A DNA stretch of 14,970 bases, taken from Sandaracinaceae bacterium. Its GTDB lineage: Bacteria > Myxococcota_A > Polyangia > Polyangiales > Sandaracinaceae. The DNA is taken from contig JANWYL010000047.1 in the NCBI GenBank assembly GCA_025056955.1, forward strand, positions 1-14,970, given 5' to 3'. Positions 1 to 7,816 of this stretch are shown in pieces (within the stretch, counting starts at the first letter, position 1; every line of letters starts with the position of its first letter). Under the pieces are notes generated by a model. The model did no database searches, was not told where the DNA came from, and saw only the letters and a program-made list of their open reading frames with translations. Made by a program: the position numbers and the translations under genes.

Positions 1-759
1 GTGCTGAAACACAAGCACCTCGCCCTTGTCGTTTTCTATGAGAAGAGCCACCACAGACCACCTTTGAGGGGGCCGACGAAGGCGCGGCCGGGGAAGCCAT
101 TCAACCACGTCATCGCGCTTTGCCAAGCAATCGGAGCACAAAGGACACGTCGCGCACTTGGGCCTGCGGGGGGTACACAACACCGCACCGCATTCGATGA
201 GCGCCTGGTTCACTTCGCCAGGCCGCTCACATTGAACCCAAAAATGGGCTTCTTTCCAAAGTGCAGCGTTGCTTTCTCTGGTTCCAAGGGGAAACTCAAT
301 TTTGCAGATGCGGGACAAAACACGAGCCACGTTCCCATCGATGGCTGGCTCAGGCAAGCCAAAGGCAATGCTTGCAATCGCTCCAGCCATATAGGGTCCA
401 ACTCCTGGAAGTTGCCTGAGCAGCTTAGGATCCTGTGGGATCACGCCGTTGTGGTCTCTCACAATGATCTGGGCGCTTTGATGCAGAAGGCGAGCCCTTT
501 GATAGTAGCCAAGCCCTCGCCAGGCAGCGAGGACCTCCTCCCACGAGGCTGAAGCCAATGCTTGAATTGAAGGAAAGCGACGCAGGAAGGGCTCGTAAAA
601 CAAAAGCACCCTCTCAACCTGCGTCTGTTGAAGCATGACCTCCGATACCCAAATCGCGTATGGATCGCTCGTAAGCCTCCAAGGAAGGGGTCTGGCGCTC
701 GCGCGATACCACTTCAACAGGCGTTCCCTCTTCTCCACATGTGATGAACCAGTCATCAT
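1..759 (-). CDS. mutY: A/G-specific adenine DNA glycosylase MutY (C-terminus cut by window edge)
   Basis: MutY removes adenine mispaired with 8-oxoguanine or G, starting base excision repair. The visible 253 residues carry the family's landmarks: the catalytic Glu in SEVMLQQTQV (Glu40), WRGLGYYQRAR (80-90), the helix-hairpin-helix LPGVGPYMAGAI (117-128), the catalytic Asp in AIDGNVARVLSR (Asp141), and a [4Fe-4S] ligand set Cys195, 202, 205, 211 with the usual C-x6-C-x2-C-x5-C spacing. The 8-oxoG-recognising C-terminal domain is only begun (WSVVALLIENDKGEVLVFQH) before the left edge. Two adjacent ATGs exist, at 759 and 756. The GAAAGG stretch just upstream is better spaced for 756, so the true start may be one codon later. 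The gene begins six bases after the stop of the upstream membrane-protein gene, so the two are probably co-transcribed. Confidence 0.95.
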   Translation of the reverse strand, partial: MMTGSSHVEKRERLLKWYRASARPLPWRLTSDPYAIWVSEVMLQQTQVERVLLFYEPFLRRFPSIQALASASWEEVLAAWRGLGYYQRARLLHQSAQIIVRDHNGVIPQDPKLLRQLPGVGPYMAGAIASIAFGLPEPAIDGNVARVLSRICKIEFPLGTRESNAALWKEAHFWVQCERPGEVNQALIECGAVLCTPRRPKCATCPLCSDCLAKRDDVVEWLPRPRLRRPPQRWSVVALLIENDKGEVLVFQH

Positions 760-765
760 CCCCTT

Positions 766-1254
766 TCAAAGCAGGCCAAAGATGGCCCTCCGACGAAACC
801 AACGAAGCCGCTCCGCCAGTTCTTTTCCACTCAAACCGACGAATTCTTCTCGAACCCAAACCTCTCTGCCTTTCCTGTCTATGAAAACGAGAGAGCGATC
901 ACCTTCGTGCCACTGAATGTCTTCAAGTTCTTCCCACGGCATAAAATACTCAAGACCCTTGTTGACGTAAAGGGCACCATCCGAACAAAGCGCAAGGTAA
1001 TGTTCCTTTGAAAGGTCCCGAAAAAGCCCAAAAATGGCTGTAAGGCCCCCTGCAACAATGCACACCAGCGCGACAAAGCCAAAAAGAAGCACGCTTGGCT
1101 GAAGATTAAGAGAAACCCATCGTGCCCTAGAAAATGAAAGCAAAGCAGCCAGAGACGAGCTTTCTCGCGCCTCCACCCAACCTAAACCAGAAATGATCAC
1201 TCCCAGTCCAACAAGGGCTGCGGCAACCCCCAATGTTTTTTGGAGGTGTGGCAT
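766..1254 (-). CDS. Small two-helix membrane protein with C-terminal PH-like domain candidate
   Basis: I do not recognise this gene by name. From the ATG at 1254 it encodes 162 residues. Two hydrophobic segments (about 6-27 and 53-77) look like membrane helices joined by a polar loop. The last 80 residues are soluble and read like alternating short strands ending in a helix (LSGKELAERLRWF). That layout, with the PWEELEDIQW stretch, recalls bacterial PH-like (bPH) domains that follow one or two helices, but this is inference from pattern only. The frame stays open upstream to a GTG at 1404, but the extra residues look non-coding and would nearly reach the divergent kinase start, so 1254 is preferred; its ribosome site is weak. 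It sits directly upstream of mutY on the same strand, a six-base gap suggesting an operon; a repair role is not shown. Confidence 0.7.
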   Translation of the reverse strand: MPHLQKTLGVAAALVGLGVIISGLGWVEARESSSLAALLSFSRARWVSLNLQPSVLLFGFVALVCIVAGGLTAIFGLFRDLSKEHYLALCSDGALYVNKGLEYFMPWEELEDIQWHEGDRSLVFIDRKGREVWVREEFVGLSGKELAERLRWFRRRAIFGLL

Positions 1255-1410
1255 GCCATCCACCCGATACCATTCGATGATTTGCCCCTTTTGACGCCAC
1301 TCAATCACACTGACCAAGATACACTGCTTTCTCAAGTTTACCACTGGCTGAGCAAAGGGATCGTCAAAAACCGTGCTAAGGTAAAAGTGCAATGGGCCCG
1401 ACAAAGCACC

Positions 1411-1421
1411 GGGAGGAGAGG
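1411..1421 (+). promoter_or_regulatory. Strong ribosome binding site deciding a TTG start for the kinase
   Basis: GGGAGGAGAGG is a near-ideal anti-Shine-Dalgarno match, followed by six bases (CTTACT) and then TTG at 1428. The in-frame ATG at 1392 lies upstream of this purine stretch and has no comparable site, so the TTG is the better start. Confidence 0.65.
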
Positions 1422-1427
1422 CTTACT

Positions 1428-2999
1428 TTGCCCATCTTGCGATCAGAGGAACACCCTCCATCTCCTGCCCCATCAACTTCAAGTGCGCCCGCTTTGGCCG
1501 AGCTCCCGATTGGCGCCCTCATCGACGGGCGCTACCGCATCGAGAAGTACCTTGGTGCAGGAGCAACCGGTGCCGTCTATGAGGCCGTGCATGTTGAAAT
1601 CGGAAGAAGGGTGGCCATCAAAGTCCTGCGACGGGAAGCAGCGCAGAACTCCCAGTTTGAAGCCCGATTTCGCCGCGAAGCCCAAGCAGCAGCAAGCATT
1701 AACCACCCTAACGTTGTTTTCGTCTACGACTTTGGGAGGGATAAAGAGGGTCGCCTCTACCTCGTCATGGAGCTTGTTGAGGGGATCACTTTACGCGAGA
1801 GGATCCGTCAAGCGCAGCGAGGTATGCAACCTTTGCCTCCAAGAGAAAGCGTTCAAATTGCAATTGAAATCGCCAAGGCCCTCGACGCTGCGCATGGTGC
1901 AGGAATCGTTCATAGGGATCTCAAGCCGGAAAACGTTATCCTAAGCTCCCCAAAAAGCCTGAAGGTGCTCGACTTCGGAATCGCCCGCTTTGCATCCGGT
2001 GAGCGTATCCGCACTACCAAAGAAGCCGAACCAGATCTCCTTACCGACTTCAATCAAGTTCTTGGAACTCCCCGTTACATTAGCCCTGAAGCGATCAGCG
2101 GCCTTCCTGTAGGTCCAGCAGCAGACCTCTATGCCCTTGGAGTCATTCTTTTTGAGATGCTGACCGGGAAACCAGTTTTTTCACAAAAAGAAACCGTTCT
2201 TCTGCTTGCTTCCCACCTTAAGGAAAAGCCTCCCTCCCTCCGCTCCGTATGTCCTGAGCTTGCAATTCCACCAGCGCTTGAAGAAGTGGTTGCTCAACTT
2301 TTGCGCAAAACTCCCACTGAGCGCCCTCCAAGTGCAAAGGCTGTCATTGAACAACTCGAACGCCTTGATTGGTCAAGTGTCGAGCCCATACGCACCCCAT
2401 CTCTTTCATCCTCATCTCCATTGGAAGAGGAACTGATTTCTCTATCTGATCTGGCTGCAAGCGATGACGAAACCAACTCCGCTTCACGCTCAATCACCCC
2501 TGCCCCATCAAAAGAGCCACCTCATTCTCAACCTCCTGCTCCATTCTCCGTGCCACGACTAGCCATCCAAACCCAAAAAGAAGGGACAACAAGCACCAAG
2601 TCTTCACCCTACCTCCTTGCAATCTCCTTTGTGCTTATCGCAGTGGGAGCAGGAGCCATATTCCTTAGCAAATCCAACCAAATGCCAGCTCCTTCGACGT
2701 CAGGAGCACCTCCACCTCTCGGCTCCCATCCTCCAACACCCAAGGTGCTCATCAGCGTGAACTCAAATGTCCAGAAGCCTGTTCTCCGGTGGGACGGGCA
2801 GGAAGTGGAAGGACCTTCCTTCTTTGTTGCCATGGACCGCAAGCCTCATCTCCTCGAAGTGAGTGCCCCTGGCTTTAAGCGCAGCACCGTCGAAGTGAGG
2901 GCTGATCGCCCACGCACCCTTTTTGTGCCCCTTGATCCTCTTGAAACACCCAGAAAGCGCAATGAAAGGCGCTCCCCAAGCACCCCTATTTCACCCTAA
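1428..2999 (+). CDS. Membrane-anchored serine/threonine protein kinase (Pkn/PknB type)
   Basis: This is a Hanks-type kinase that phosphorylates Ser/Thr on target proteins. Counting from the TTG at 1428 (523 residues), the kinase domain spans about 36-312. It has the glycine loop GAGATGAV (43-50), the ATP-binding Lys65 in VAIKVL, the catalytic loop HRDLKPEN with Asp164, DFG at 182-184, and GTPRYISPE closing the activation loop. All catalytic residues are present, so it should be active, and it is of the RD type. A Ser/Pro-rich disordered linker (about 325-393) leads to one membrane helix (about 394-413). An outside domain of about 65 residues (438-504) follows, with a GFKRSTVEVRA stretch like PEGA-type domains. 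This predicts a cytoplasmic kinase with a periplasmic sensor or anchor. An in-frame ATG at 1392 would add 12 residues. It diverges from the mutY pair, and its 3' end overlaps dctA by 14 bases. Confidence 0.93.
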   Translation: MPILRSEEHPPSPAPSTSSAPALAELPIGALIDGRYRIEKYLGAGATGAVYEAVHVEIGRRVAIKVLRREAAQNSQFEARFRREAQAAASINHPNVVFVYDFGRDKEGRLYLVMELVEGITLRERIRQAQRGMQPLPPRESVQIAIEIAKALDAAHGAGIVHRDLKPENVILSSPKSLKVLDFGIARFASGERIRTTKEAEPDLLTDFNQVLGTPRYISPEAISGLPVGPAADLYALGVILFEMLTGKPVFSQKETVLLLASHLKEKPPSLRSVCPELAIPPALEEVVAQLLRKTPTERPPSAKAVIEQLERLDWSSVEPIRTPSLSSSSPLEEELISLSDLAASDDETNSASRSITPAPSKEPPHSQPPAPFSVPRLAIQTQKEGTTSTKSSPYLLAISFVLIAVGAGAIFLSKSNQMPAPSTSGAPPPLGSHPPTPKVLISVNSNVQKPVLRWDGQEVEGPSFFVAMDRKPHLLEVSAPGFKRSTVEVRADRPRTLFVPLDPLETPRKRNERRSPSTPISP

Positions 3000-4239
3000 G
3001 CATCTGTCGAACCTGCTTAACATCAAGGCCCCCCTCCCAGCGAGAAATGGCAAGCACAGCAACGGTGTTTCCAATGGCGTTTGTGAGAGCGCGTGCTTCA
3101 GACATGAGGCGATCGACCCCAAGAACCAAAACCAACCCTCCCACTGGCAAAAGCTTTGTGAGTTCGAGGGCGCTCGCCAACGCCACTAGCCCCCCGCCTG
3201 TTACCGCAGCAGCCCCCTTGCTTGTCAGCATAATCGCGAAAAAAAGCCAGAATTCTTCAGAAAAACTGAGTTTGATATCGAGGGCTTGCGCAACAAAAAG
3301 AGCAGCTAAGGTCATATAAATCGAAGTTCCATCCAAGTTGAAAGAGTAGCCGGTTGGCAGAACCAAGCGCACGACATCTTGCGGGCAACCGAGAGCCACA
3401 AGCTTGTCCATGAGGCGAGGAAGAACAGGCTCGCTCGAAGAAGTGCCAAAAACGATGAAAAGCTCTTCCCTGATGTACCTGAGAATGGCAGAAAGAGGCA
3501 CACCAACCCACTGGCAAATTCCCCCAAGCCCAATCGCAATAAAAGCAAGGGAGCTCAGGTAGAAGGTCAGGACAAGCACCATCAGCTTCCCGAGCAAGGC
3601 AAGGCCAAAACGACCGACTGTGTGAGCCATGGCCCCGAAAACAGCAAAAGGAGCCGCCCGAAGCAACAGCGCAAGAACACGAAAGCAAAGCCATCCGATG
3701 AGTTCGAAGGCGCGAACAATCGATGCGCCCTGGGGCCCTGCTTGAAGGAGGGCCACTCCAAATAGTCCAGCAATCAAGAGAACAGGCAGTATCTCTCCAG
3801 TCACAAAGGGTTCAAGCAAACTCTCTGGCACAATCCCCTTGAATTGCTCCCCCAGGCCTCGAGAATCTGGCTTTACGCTTAAAAGGGATGGATCAAGAGA
3901 GTTTATATCAGCATGAATCCCCTTTCCTGGTTGAAGCCATTTGGCGACTGCCCACCCCAAAGCCATTGCGAGCGTGCTCACAATCTCAAAGTAGATGAGT
4001 GCCTTTATGCCAATCCGACCTGCTCTTTTTCCGCTTTCAGCCTTTGCAATCCCCGTGGAAACCGATACAAAAACGATGGGCGTAATCAGCATGCGGATAG
4101 ACCGCAAAAAAAGGTCGCTCATCCACTTGACGGTGCTTCCGGCTTCAGGCCAGAAGATGCCGAAAGTGATCCCTGAAGCCATTCCAAAGAGCACGCTCAA
4201 GTAGAGGCCTTTTCCTTGGGTCTGTAGAAGCGAAGTCAC
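2986..4239 (-). CDS. dctA: Dicarboxylate/amino acid:cation symporter (DctA/GltP family)
   Basis: This inner-membrane secondary transporter takes up C4-dicarboxylates (or acidic amino acids) with cations. Its 417 residues match the family's usual length. The diagnostic segments are all present: the first hairpin serine motif GTSSSEPVLPRLMDKL (265-280), PTGYSFNLDGTSIYMT (295-310), the second hairpin LTSKGAAAVTGGG (338-350), and DRLMSEARALTNAIGNTVA (376-394). SSSE followed by LPR, and DRLMSEAR, resemble DctA more than glutamate carriers. The exact substrate cannot be fixed from sequence. The start is a GTG at 4239 with only a weak ribosome site; the first residues (QGKGLYLSVLFG) align with DctA N-termini as I recall them. 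A TTG at 4200 behind GGAAAAGG is an alternative. It diverges from the thioredoxin gene, with 91 bases between their starts. Confidence 0.9.
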   Translation of the reverse strand: MTSLLQTQGKGLYLSVLFGMASGITFGIFWPEAGSTVKWMSDLFLRSIRMLITPIVFVSVSTGIAKAESGKRAGRIGIKALIYFEIVSTLAMALGWAVAKWLQPGKGIHADINSLDPSLLSVKPDSRGLGEQFKGIVPESLLEPFVTGEILPVLLIAGLFGVALLQAGPQGASIVRAFELIGWLCFRVLALLLRAAPFAVFGAMAHTVGRFGLALLGKLMVLVLTFYLSSLAFIAIGLGGICQWVGVPLSAILRYIREELFIVFGTSSSEPVLPRLMDKLVALGCPQDVVRLVLPTGYSFNLDGTSIYMTLAALFVAQALDIKLSFSEEFWLFFAIMLTSKGAAAVTGGGLVALASALELTKLLPVGGLVLVLGVDRLMSEARALTNAIGNTVAVLAISRWEGGLDVKQVRQMLRVK

Positions 4240-4268
4240 ATCCGATGGCTAGCGCGATGGGAATGGTG

Positions 4269-4296
4269 TTCAACAAAAAGACAAGCTTTTTAAACT
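4269..4296 (+). promoter_or_regulatory. Possible weak sigma-70 promoter for the thioredoxin gene
   Basis: TTCAAC and TAAACT are separated by 16 bases, 34 bases upstream of the ATG at 4331. Both boxes match the consensus only partly, so this is a tentative call in an A/T-rich patch of a short divergent spacer. Confidence 0.22.
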
Positions 4297-4316
4297 TTCG
4301 GAGAAAAACTTTGCGG

Positions 4317-4323
4317 TGAGGAG
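4317..4323 (+). promoter_or_regulatory. Ribosome binding site selecting the ATG at 4331
   Basis: TGAGGAG lies seven bases before the ATG at 4331. An in-frame GTG at 4316 overlaps this site and has no site of its own, so the ATG is the better start. Confidence 0.6.
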
Positions 4324-4330
4324 CGTATCA

Positions 4331-4852
4331 ATGAACATGAAGCGTCGACAATTTCTCGAAATGCTTGGGTGGAGCAGCGCTTGCTTCCTCTTAGGGAAAA
4401 ATCCCGTTCAGGCGCTTTCTATTGGAGCAAAGGCCCCAGAAATCGGTCTGCCCATCCTCGCCAATGGGAGCGGAAAAATCGAGATCAGCCGCTTGCGAGG
4501 GCAAGTGTTGATTGTCGATTTCTGGGCAAGTTGGTGCAAGCCCTGCGCTGAAGCCATGCCCCACCTCGACCGCCTCTTCACATCCTACAGCGATCGTGGG
4601 CTGAGGGTGATCGGTGTCTCTCAAGACGAGTCTGAAGCCGGAGTGCGCATGTTTCTGCGACGGGTGCGGGTTTCTTTCCCCGTCGTGCTTGATGCCACCC
4701 ATGAGGTGGCAGGGCGTTATGGTCCCTCACACATGCCCACCACTTTTTTCGTTGATAGGAAGGGTTCGATCAGATACATCCACACGGGTTTTCGAGCACA
4801 AGATGTTCCTCTTTTTACAAGCAGGGTTATGAGTCTCCTCGGGGAGTCCTAG
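4331..4852 (+). CDS. TlpA-like thioredoxin-fold protein, probably exported
   Basis: This 173-residue protein has the thioredoxin fold of the TlpA/ResA group, which reduces disulfides or helps cytochrome c maturation outside the cytoplasm. The redox motif WCKPC is at 68-72 after VDFWAS. The cis-proline motif HMPTTFFVDRKG is at 134-145, with GSIRYIHTG after it. The N-terminus reads KRRQFLEMLGWSSACFLLG and then VQA-LS. It has a twin-arginine-like motif (RRxFL), a short hydrophobic core and a possible cleavage site after residue 28. Export by Tat would be unusual, since most TlpA proteins use Sec or a membrane anchor, so the route is inference. No cytochrome biogenesis genes are nearby, so the partner is unknown. 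It is divergent from dctA and convergent with the beta-barrel gene. Confidence 0.9.
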   Translation: MNMKRRQFLEMLGWSSACFLLGKNPVQALSIGAKAPEIGLPILANGSGKIEISRLRGQVLIVDFWASWCKPCAEAMPHLDRLFTSYSDRGLRVIGVSQDESEAGVRMFLRRVRVSFPVVLDATHEVAGRYGPSHMPTTFFVDRKGSIRYIHTGFRAQDVPLFTSRVMSLLGES

Positions 4853-4862
4853 TCCACCAGTC

Positions 4863-4883
4863 CCTGGCTAGCAGGCCTTTTAT
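4863..4883 (+). terminator. Weak hairpin after the thioredoxin gene
   Basis: CCTG and CAGG pair across a five-base loop at 4863-4875, followed by CCTTTTAT. The stem is only four base pairs, so this is a marginal terminator in the 37-base gap between two convergent genes. Confidence 0.22.
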
Positions 4884-4889
4884 ACGCCC

Positions 4890-6287
4890 CTAAAACATCG
4901 CAATAGCGACCGCCCACAAGCCAAGCTCCCACTGATCGGAAGCCCTGAAGCGATGGCCAGGAGCATCGATGGCAAAGCGATGGTGAGGGTTGAAGATGAA
5001 TGCTTCCCCCGGAGGAGGCGAGTGACAATCAACCAAGCGACCATGGTCACCCACCTGGCTTTGCGGGACCGAGCGACAGGGGGCAGCATGGGTGATGAAG
5101 TGGGGGGTTAGGTGCCAAGCCCTCAAGAAGAGGGCAAACTGCACGTAGCGGGCAACCCGAAGGTCAAGACCAAGTTGAACCCCTAGGCGGCCATGGGCTT
5201 GAATATCGGTAATCCCTGTGAATGGGACGCGCGCAGGGCTTTTTTCTGCGGTAGATTCAACTGAATCGGCTTCAAGAACAGGTTGAAAGAGGGCTGGGTG
5301 GGAAGAGCTTCCAAGGGCATCATAAAGAGGGCCATAGCCGCGACCCTCAGACAAAAAATCACATAAAAAGCGCAAATCAATGGCCAAACGCTGAAAGTGC
5401 CCCCTGTCTTCCCAGGGGATAACACCAAGTCCAACTGCAAAGTGCAGGACTGTCGGCGGATTCCGGTTGATGTAGCCCGGAAGCCCATCCTGCACAAAAA
5501 GCTGCTTCGCCCGATCAGGCCAGCCGAATTCGATGCCCAAGCCACCATAGGGCTCGAGCCAGCCTGTGCGATAGGAGGCGCGGCTCTCAGCACGAAACAT
5601 GATCAAGCCCTCTCCGATCCCAGGGTCAGAAGGCTGAACAACCTCCCCCATTTGCCCTTGGCAACGCAAGCCTTCTCGATGCTGATGACACGCACGCAAA
5701 GGGTTTCCAATGTTAAACCTCCCCTCAACGATTAAGGTCCAAGTTGGCCATCCAGCCATGCGGTATTGATTGAGTGGCGACCATGCCAGGCCAAATCGCA
5801 TGGAATCCACTCCAGAGCGGGTGGGTGAACGCAATCCGAAACCGCTGAGCTCGAAAAGAGGCTCCCCACGGAATTCAAGGTACTCTGGCTGAAACTCGTG
5901 GTGGGGGCGAAGCAGACGGTCATCAGAAAGAATGAGGGGGAGCTCGGCAAAGGCTGCGAAATCGTGAAAAAGCCCCACCTCAATCCCGAGGAGCAATTCG
6001 TTTCGCTCAAGCTCGTAGTTTGCGATTTTTCCCAAAGAATGCCCAACGCCTCCGGAAAAGCCAGTCAACTCCCTCTCGATCAAAGCGAAGTGATGTGAAC
6101 GGCGATAGCCGAGATGGAGATGGACATCGAAAACATCCCCAACCTCAAAAGCATCGATGACATTGGTGTAGCTGACTGGTTCACTGAGAATCGCAACGCC
6201 TTGAGCACCAATCGACGAAGCAAAAGCAAAGGGTGAAAGGAATACCAAACAAACCCCAAGGCGCCGCACCCGGCCAAACCCACACAC
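4890..6287 (-). CDS. Secreted outer-membrane beta-barrel candidate, function unknown
   Basis: This gene encodes 465 residues of no assigned function. The N-terminus looks like a Sec signal: basic residues (RVRR), a hydrophobic core (LGVCLVFLSPFAFA) and likely cleavage after SIGA at residue 28. The mature part alternates aromatic and polar residues in strand-like stretches, such as VDSMRFGLAWSPL and WTLIVEGRFNIG, and ends in Phe (AVAIAMF). These are outer-membrane beta-barrel features. YTNVIDAFEVGDVFDVHLHLGYRRSH near the start recalls an uncharacterised family I associate with myxobacteria, from memory only. Several Cys residues in the mature part could form disulfides. The start is a GTG at 6287 with AGGA eight bases upstream; an in-frame GTG six codons later is also possible. 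It is divergent from glmU with 83 bases between them, and convergent with the thioredoxin gene. Confidence 0.75.
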   Translation of the reverse strand: MCGFGRVRRLGVCLVFLSPFAFASSIGAQGVAILSEPVSYTNVIDAFEVGDVFDVHLHLGYRRSHHFALIERELTGFSGGVGHSLGKIANYELERNELLLGIEVGLFHDFAAFAELPLILSDDRLLRPHHEFQPEYLEFRGEPLFELSGFGLRSPTRSGVDSMRFGLAWSPLNQYRMAGWPTWTLIVEGRFNIGNPLRACHQHREGLRCQGQMGEVVQPSDPGIGEGLIMFRAESRASYRTGWLEPYGGLGIEFGWPDRAKQLFVQDGLPGYINRNPPTVLHFAVGLGVIPWEDRGHFQRLAIDLRFLCDFLSEGRGYGPLYDALGSSSHPALFQPVLEADSVESTAEKSPARVPFTGITDIQAHGRLGVQLGLDLRVARYVQFALFLRAWHLTPHFITHAAPCRSVPQSQVGDHGRLVDCHSPPPGEAFIFNPHHRFAIDAPGHRFRASDQWELGLWAVAIAMF

Positions 6288-6370
6288 GCACTCAATCCTG
6301 AAGAGGTGCTTCTTTGCTGGTCAATACCCTTTGGGCGTCGCTTCACCCAAATTCATGCTACAAGGGTCTC

Positions 6371-7780
6371 ATGGAGCAGTGTGCTGCAGTGATCCTGGCC
6401 GCTGGGGAAGGCAAGCGCATGAAGAGCAAACAGCCAAAGGTGCTGCATCCCTTGGCTGGAATACCGATGGTCGCCCACGTCATTCGTGCTGCCAAGGCCA
6501 TAGGAGCCACCCCAATTCTTGTCGTGGTTGGTCGAAACCGCGAAGTCATTGAGGGTGAGTTGAAAAGCCACTTTGGGGATTCATTGCACTTTGTGCTTCA
6601 ACCCGAAGCGCGCGGAACTGGTGACGCCGTTCGTTGTGCCCTTGAGGCCGTGCCCGAGCTGAGCGGCACCCTCCTCATCCTCAATGGCGACTTGCCGCTC
6701 ATCGAAACCGAAGCCCTTAGCGCCCTTCTCCAAACCAAAACAGCACATCAAAGCAAGCTCTCCATCATGACATTCTTTGCCGACAACCCCCAAGGCTATG
6801 GCCGGATTCTTCGAAACAGCAGTGGGGAGATCGTCGGCATCTGTGAAGAAGCAGACGCCAGCGACGAGGAGCGCAAAATTCGAGAGTGCAATGGAGGTGT
6901 CTACGCGGCCGATGTCGAGGCTTTGCGCAAATGGATTTCTGGTCTCAGTGCCCACAACAACCAAGGAGAGCTCTACCTCACAGATCTCGTCGCGATCGCT
7001 GCCAAAGAACAAAGCCTTTCTTCCCTGACCTGGTCTTTCGATTCCTTGAGGGGAATCAACAACCGGGCTGAGCTGGCGCAAGCCGAAGAGATCATGCGGG
7101 AGCGCATCATCAACCATGTGCTGAACAATGGTGTCACCTTGCAGGATCCTAAAAGCACCTACATCGATATTGACGTGGTGGTTGAACAGGACGTATGGAT
7201 CGGCGCAGGTGTACACCTTCGCGGGAAGACAGTTGTCAGAACAGGTGCACGGATTGACGCAGGGAGCATTCTTCAAGATACCGAGGTTGGTGAAAACGCC
7301 TGGGTTAAGCCATACACGATTGCGATATCAAGCACGATTGGTGAAGGTGCTCAAGTTGGTCCATTTGCCCACCTTCGTCCATCAACCATTCTTGGTCCAG
7401 AAGTACACATTGGAAATTTCGTTGAAACAAAAAACACAAAAATGGGGAGGAAAAGCAAAGCCAATCACCTCGCATACCTTGGTGATGGGCTGATCGGTGA
7501 AAACGTGAATGTGGGTGCTGGTACCATTTTTTGTAACTATGACGGTTTCCGTAAGCACACCACAATCATTGAAGACGGAGCCTTCATTGGTTCGGATTGC
7601 CAACTTGTTGCACCCGTTAGGGTCGGCCGAAATGCCTACGTGGCAAGTGGAACCACTGTAACCCGCAACGTCCCAGAAGATGCCCTTGCGATTGGTCGCG
7701 CAAAGCAAGAGAACAAAGAAGGGTATGCTCCCCTTCTTCGTGAGCGACTTAGAGGGCGTGAAAAAGAGGACAAATCGTGA
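6371..7780 (+). CDS. glmU: Bifunctional UDP-GlcNAc pyrophosphorylase / glucosamine-1-phosphate acetyltransferase
   Basis: GlmU acetylates glucosamine-1-phosphate and then joins it to UTP, making UDP-GlcNAc for peptidoglycan and lipopolysaccharide. From the ATG at 6371 it is 469 residues, close to the usual length. The N-terminal uridyltransferase domain has LAAGEGKRM (9-17), the metal-binding Asp107 in NGDLPL, and the GINNRAELAQAE junction (228-239). The C-terminal left-handed beta helix shows repeated hexapeptides and the acetyltransferase site with His366 in KANHLAYLGD and NVGAGTIFCNYDG. No key residue is missing. AAGGG four to five bases upstream supports this ATG; the frame is open to a GTG-less stretch upstream that is unlike the family. 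The tail (RERLRGREKEDKS) is charged. It is divergent from the beta-barrel gene and ends 36 bases from the convergent photolyase gene. Confidence 0.97.
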   Translation: MEQCAAVILAAGEGKRMKSKQPKVLHPLAGIPMVAHVIRAAKAIGATPILVVVGRNREVIEGELKSHFGDSLHFVLQPEARGTGDAVRCALEAVPELSGTLLILNGDLPLIETEALSALLQTKTAHQSKLSIMTFFADNPQGYGRILRNSSGEIVGICEEADASDEERKIRECNGGVYAADVEALRKWISGLSAHNNQGELYLTDLVAIAAKEQSLSSLTWSFDSLRGINNRAELAQAEEIMRERIINHVLNNGVTLQDPKSTYIDIDVVVEQDVWIGAGVHLRGKTVVRTGARIDAGSILQDTEVGENAWVKPYTIAISSTIGEGAQVGPFAHLRPSTILGPEVHIGNFVETKNTKMGRKSKANHLAYLGDGLIGENVNVGAGTIFCNYDGFRKHTTIIEDGAFIGSDCQLVAPVRVGRNAYVASGTTVTRNVPEDALAIGRAKQENKEGYAPLLRERLRGREKEDKS

Positions 7781-7816
7781 ATGATTTCATGGGGTCGGGA
7801 AATTTGTAATTACCTC

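Noticed and set aside
1..552. Plus-strand open frame of 183 codons at the left edge
   Set aside because: It is antisense to mutY, whose minus-strand frame carries all catalytic and Fe-S motifs.
1291..1320. TTGACG with CAAGAT 18 bases downstream as a kinase promoter
   Set aside because: The -10 candidate matches only half of the consensus positions.
1240..1944. Plus-strand open frame of 234 codons overlapping the kinase
   Set aside because: It is out of frame with the clear kinase motifs and has low-complexity, domain-free sequence.
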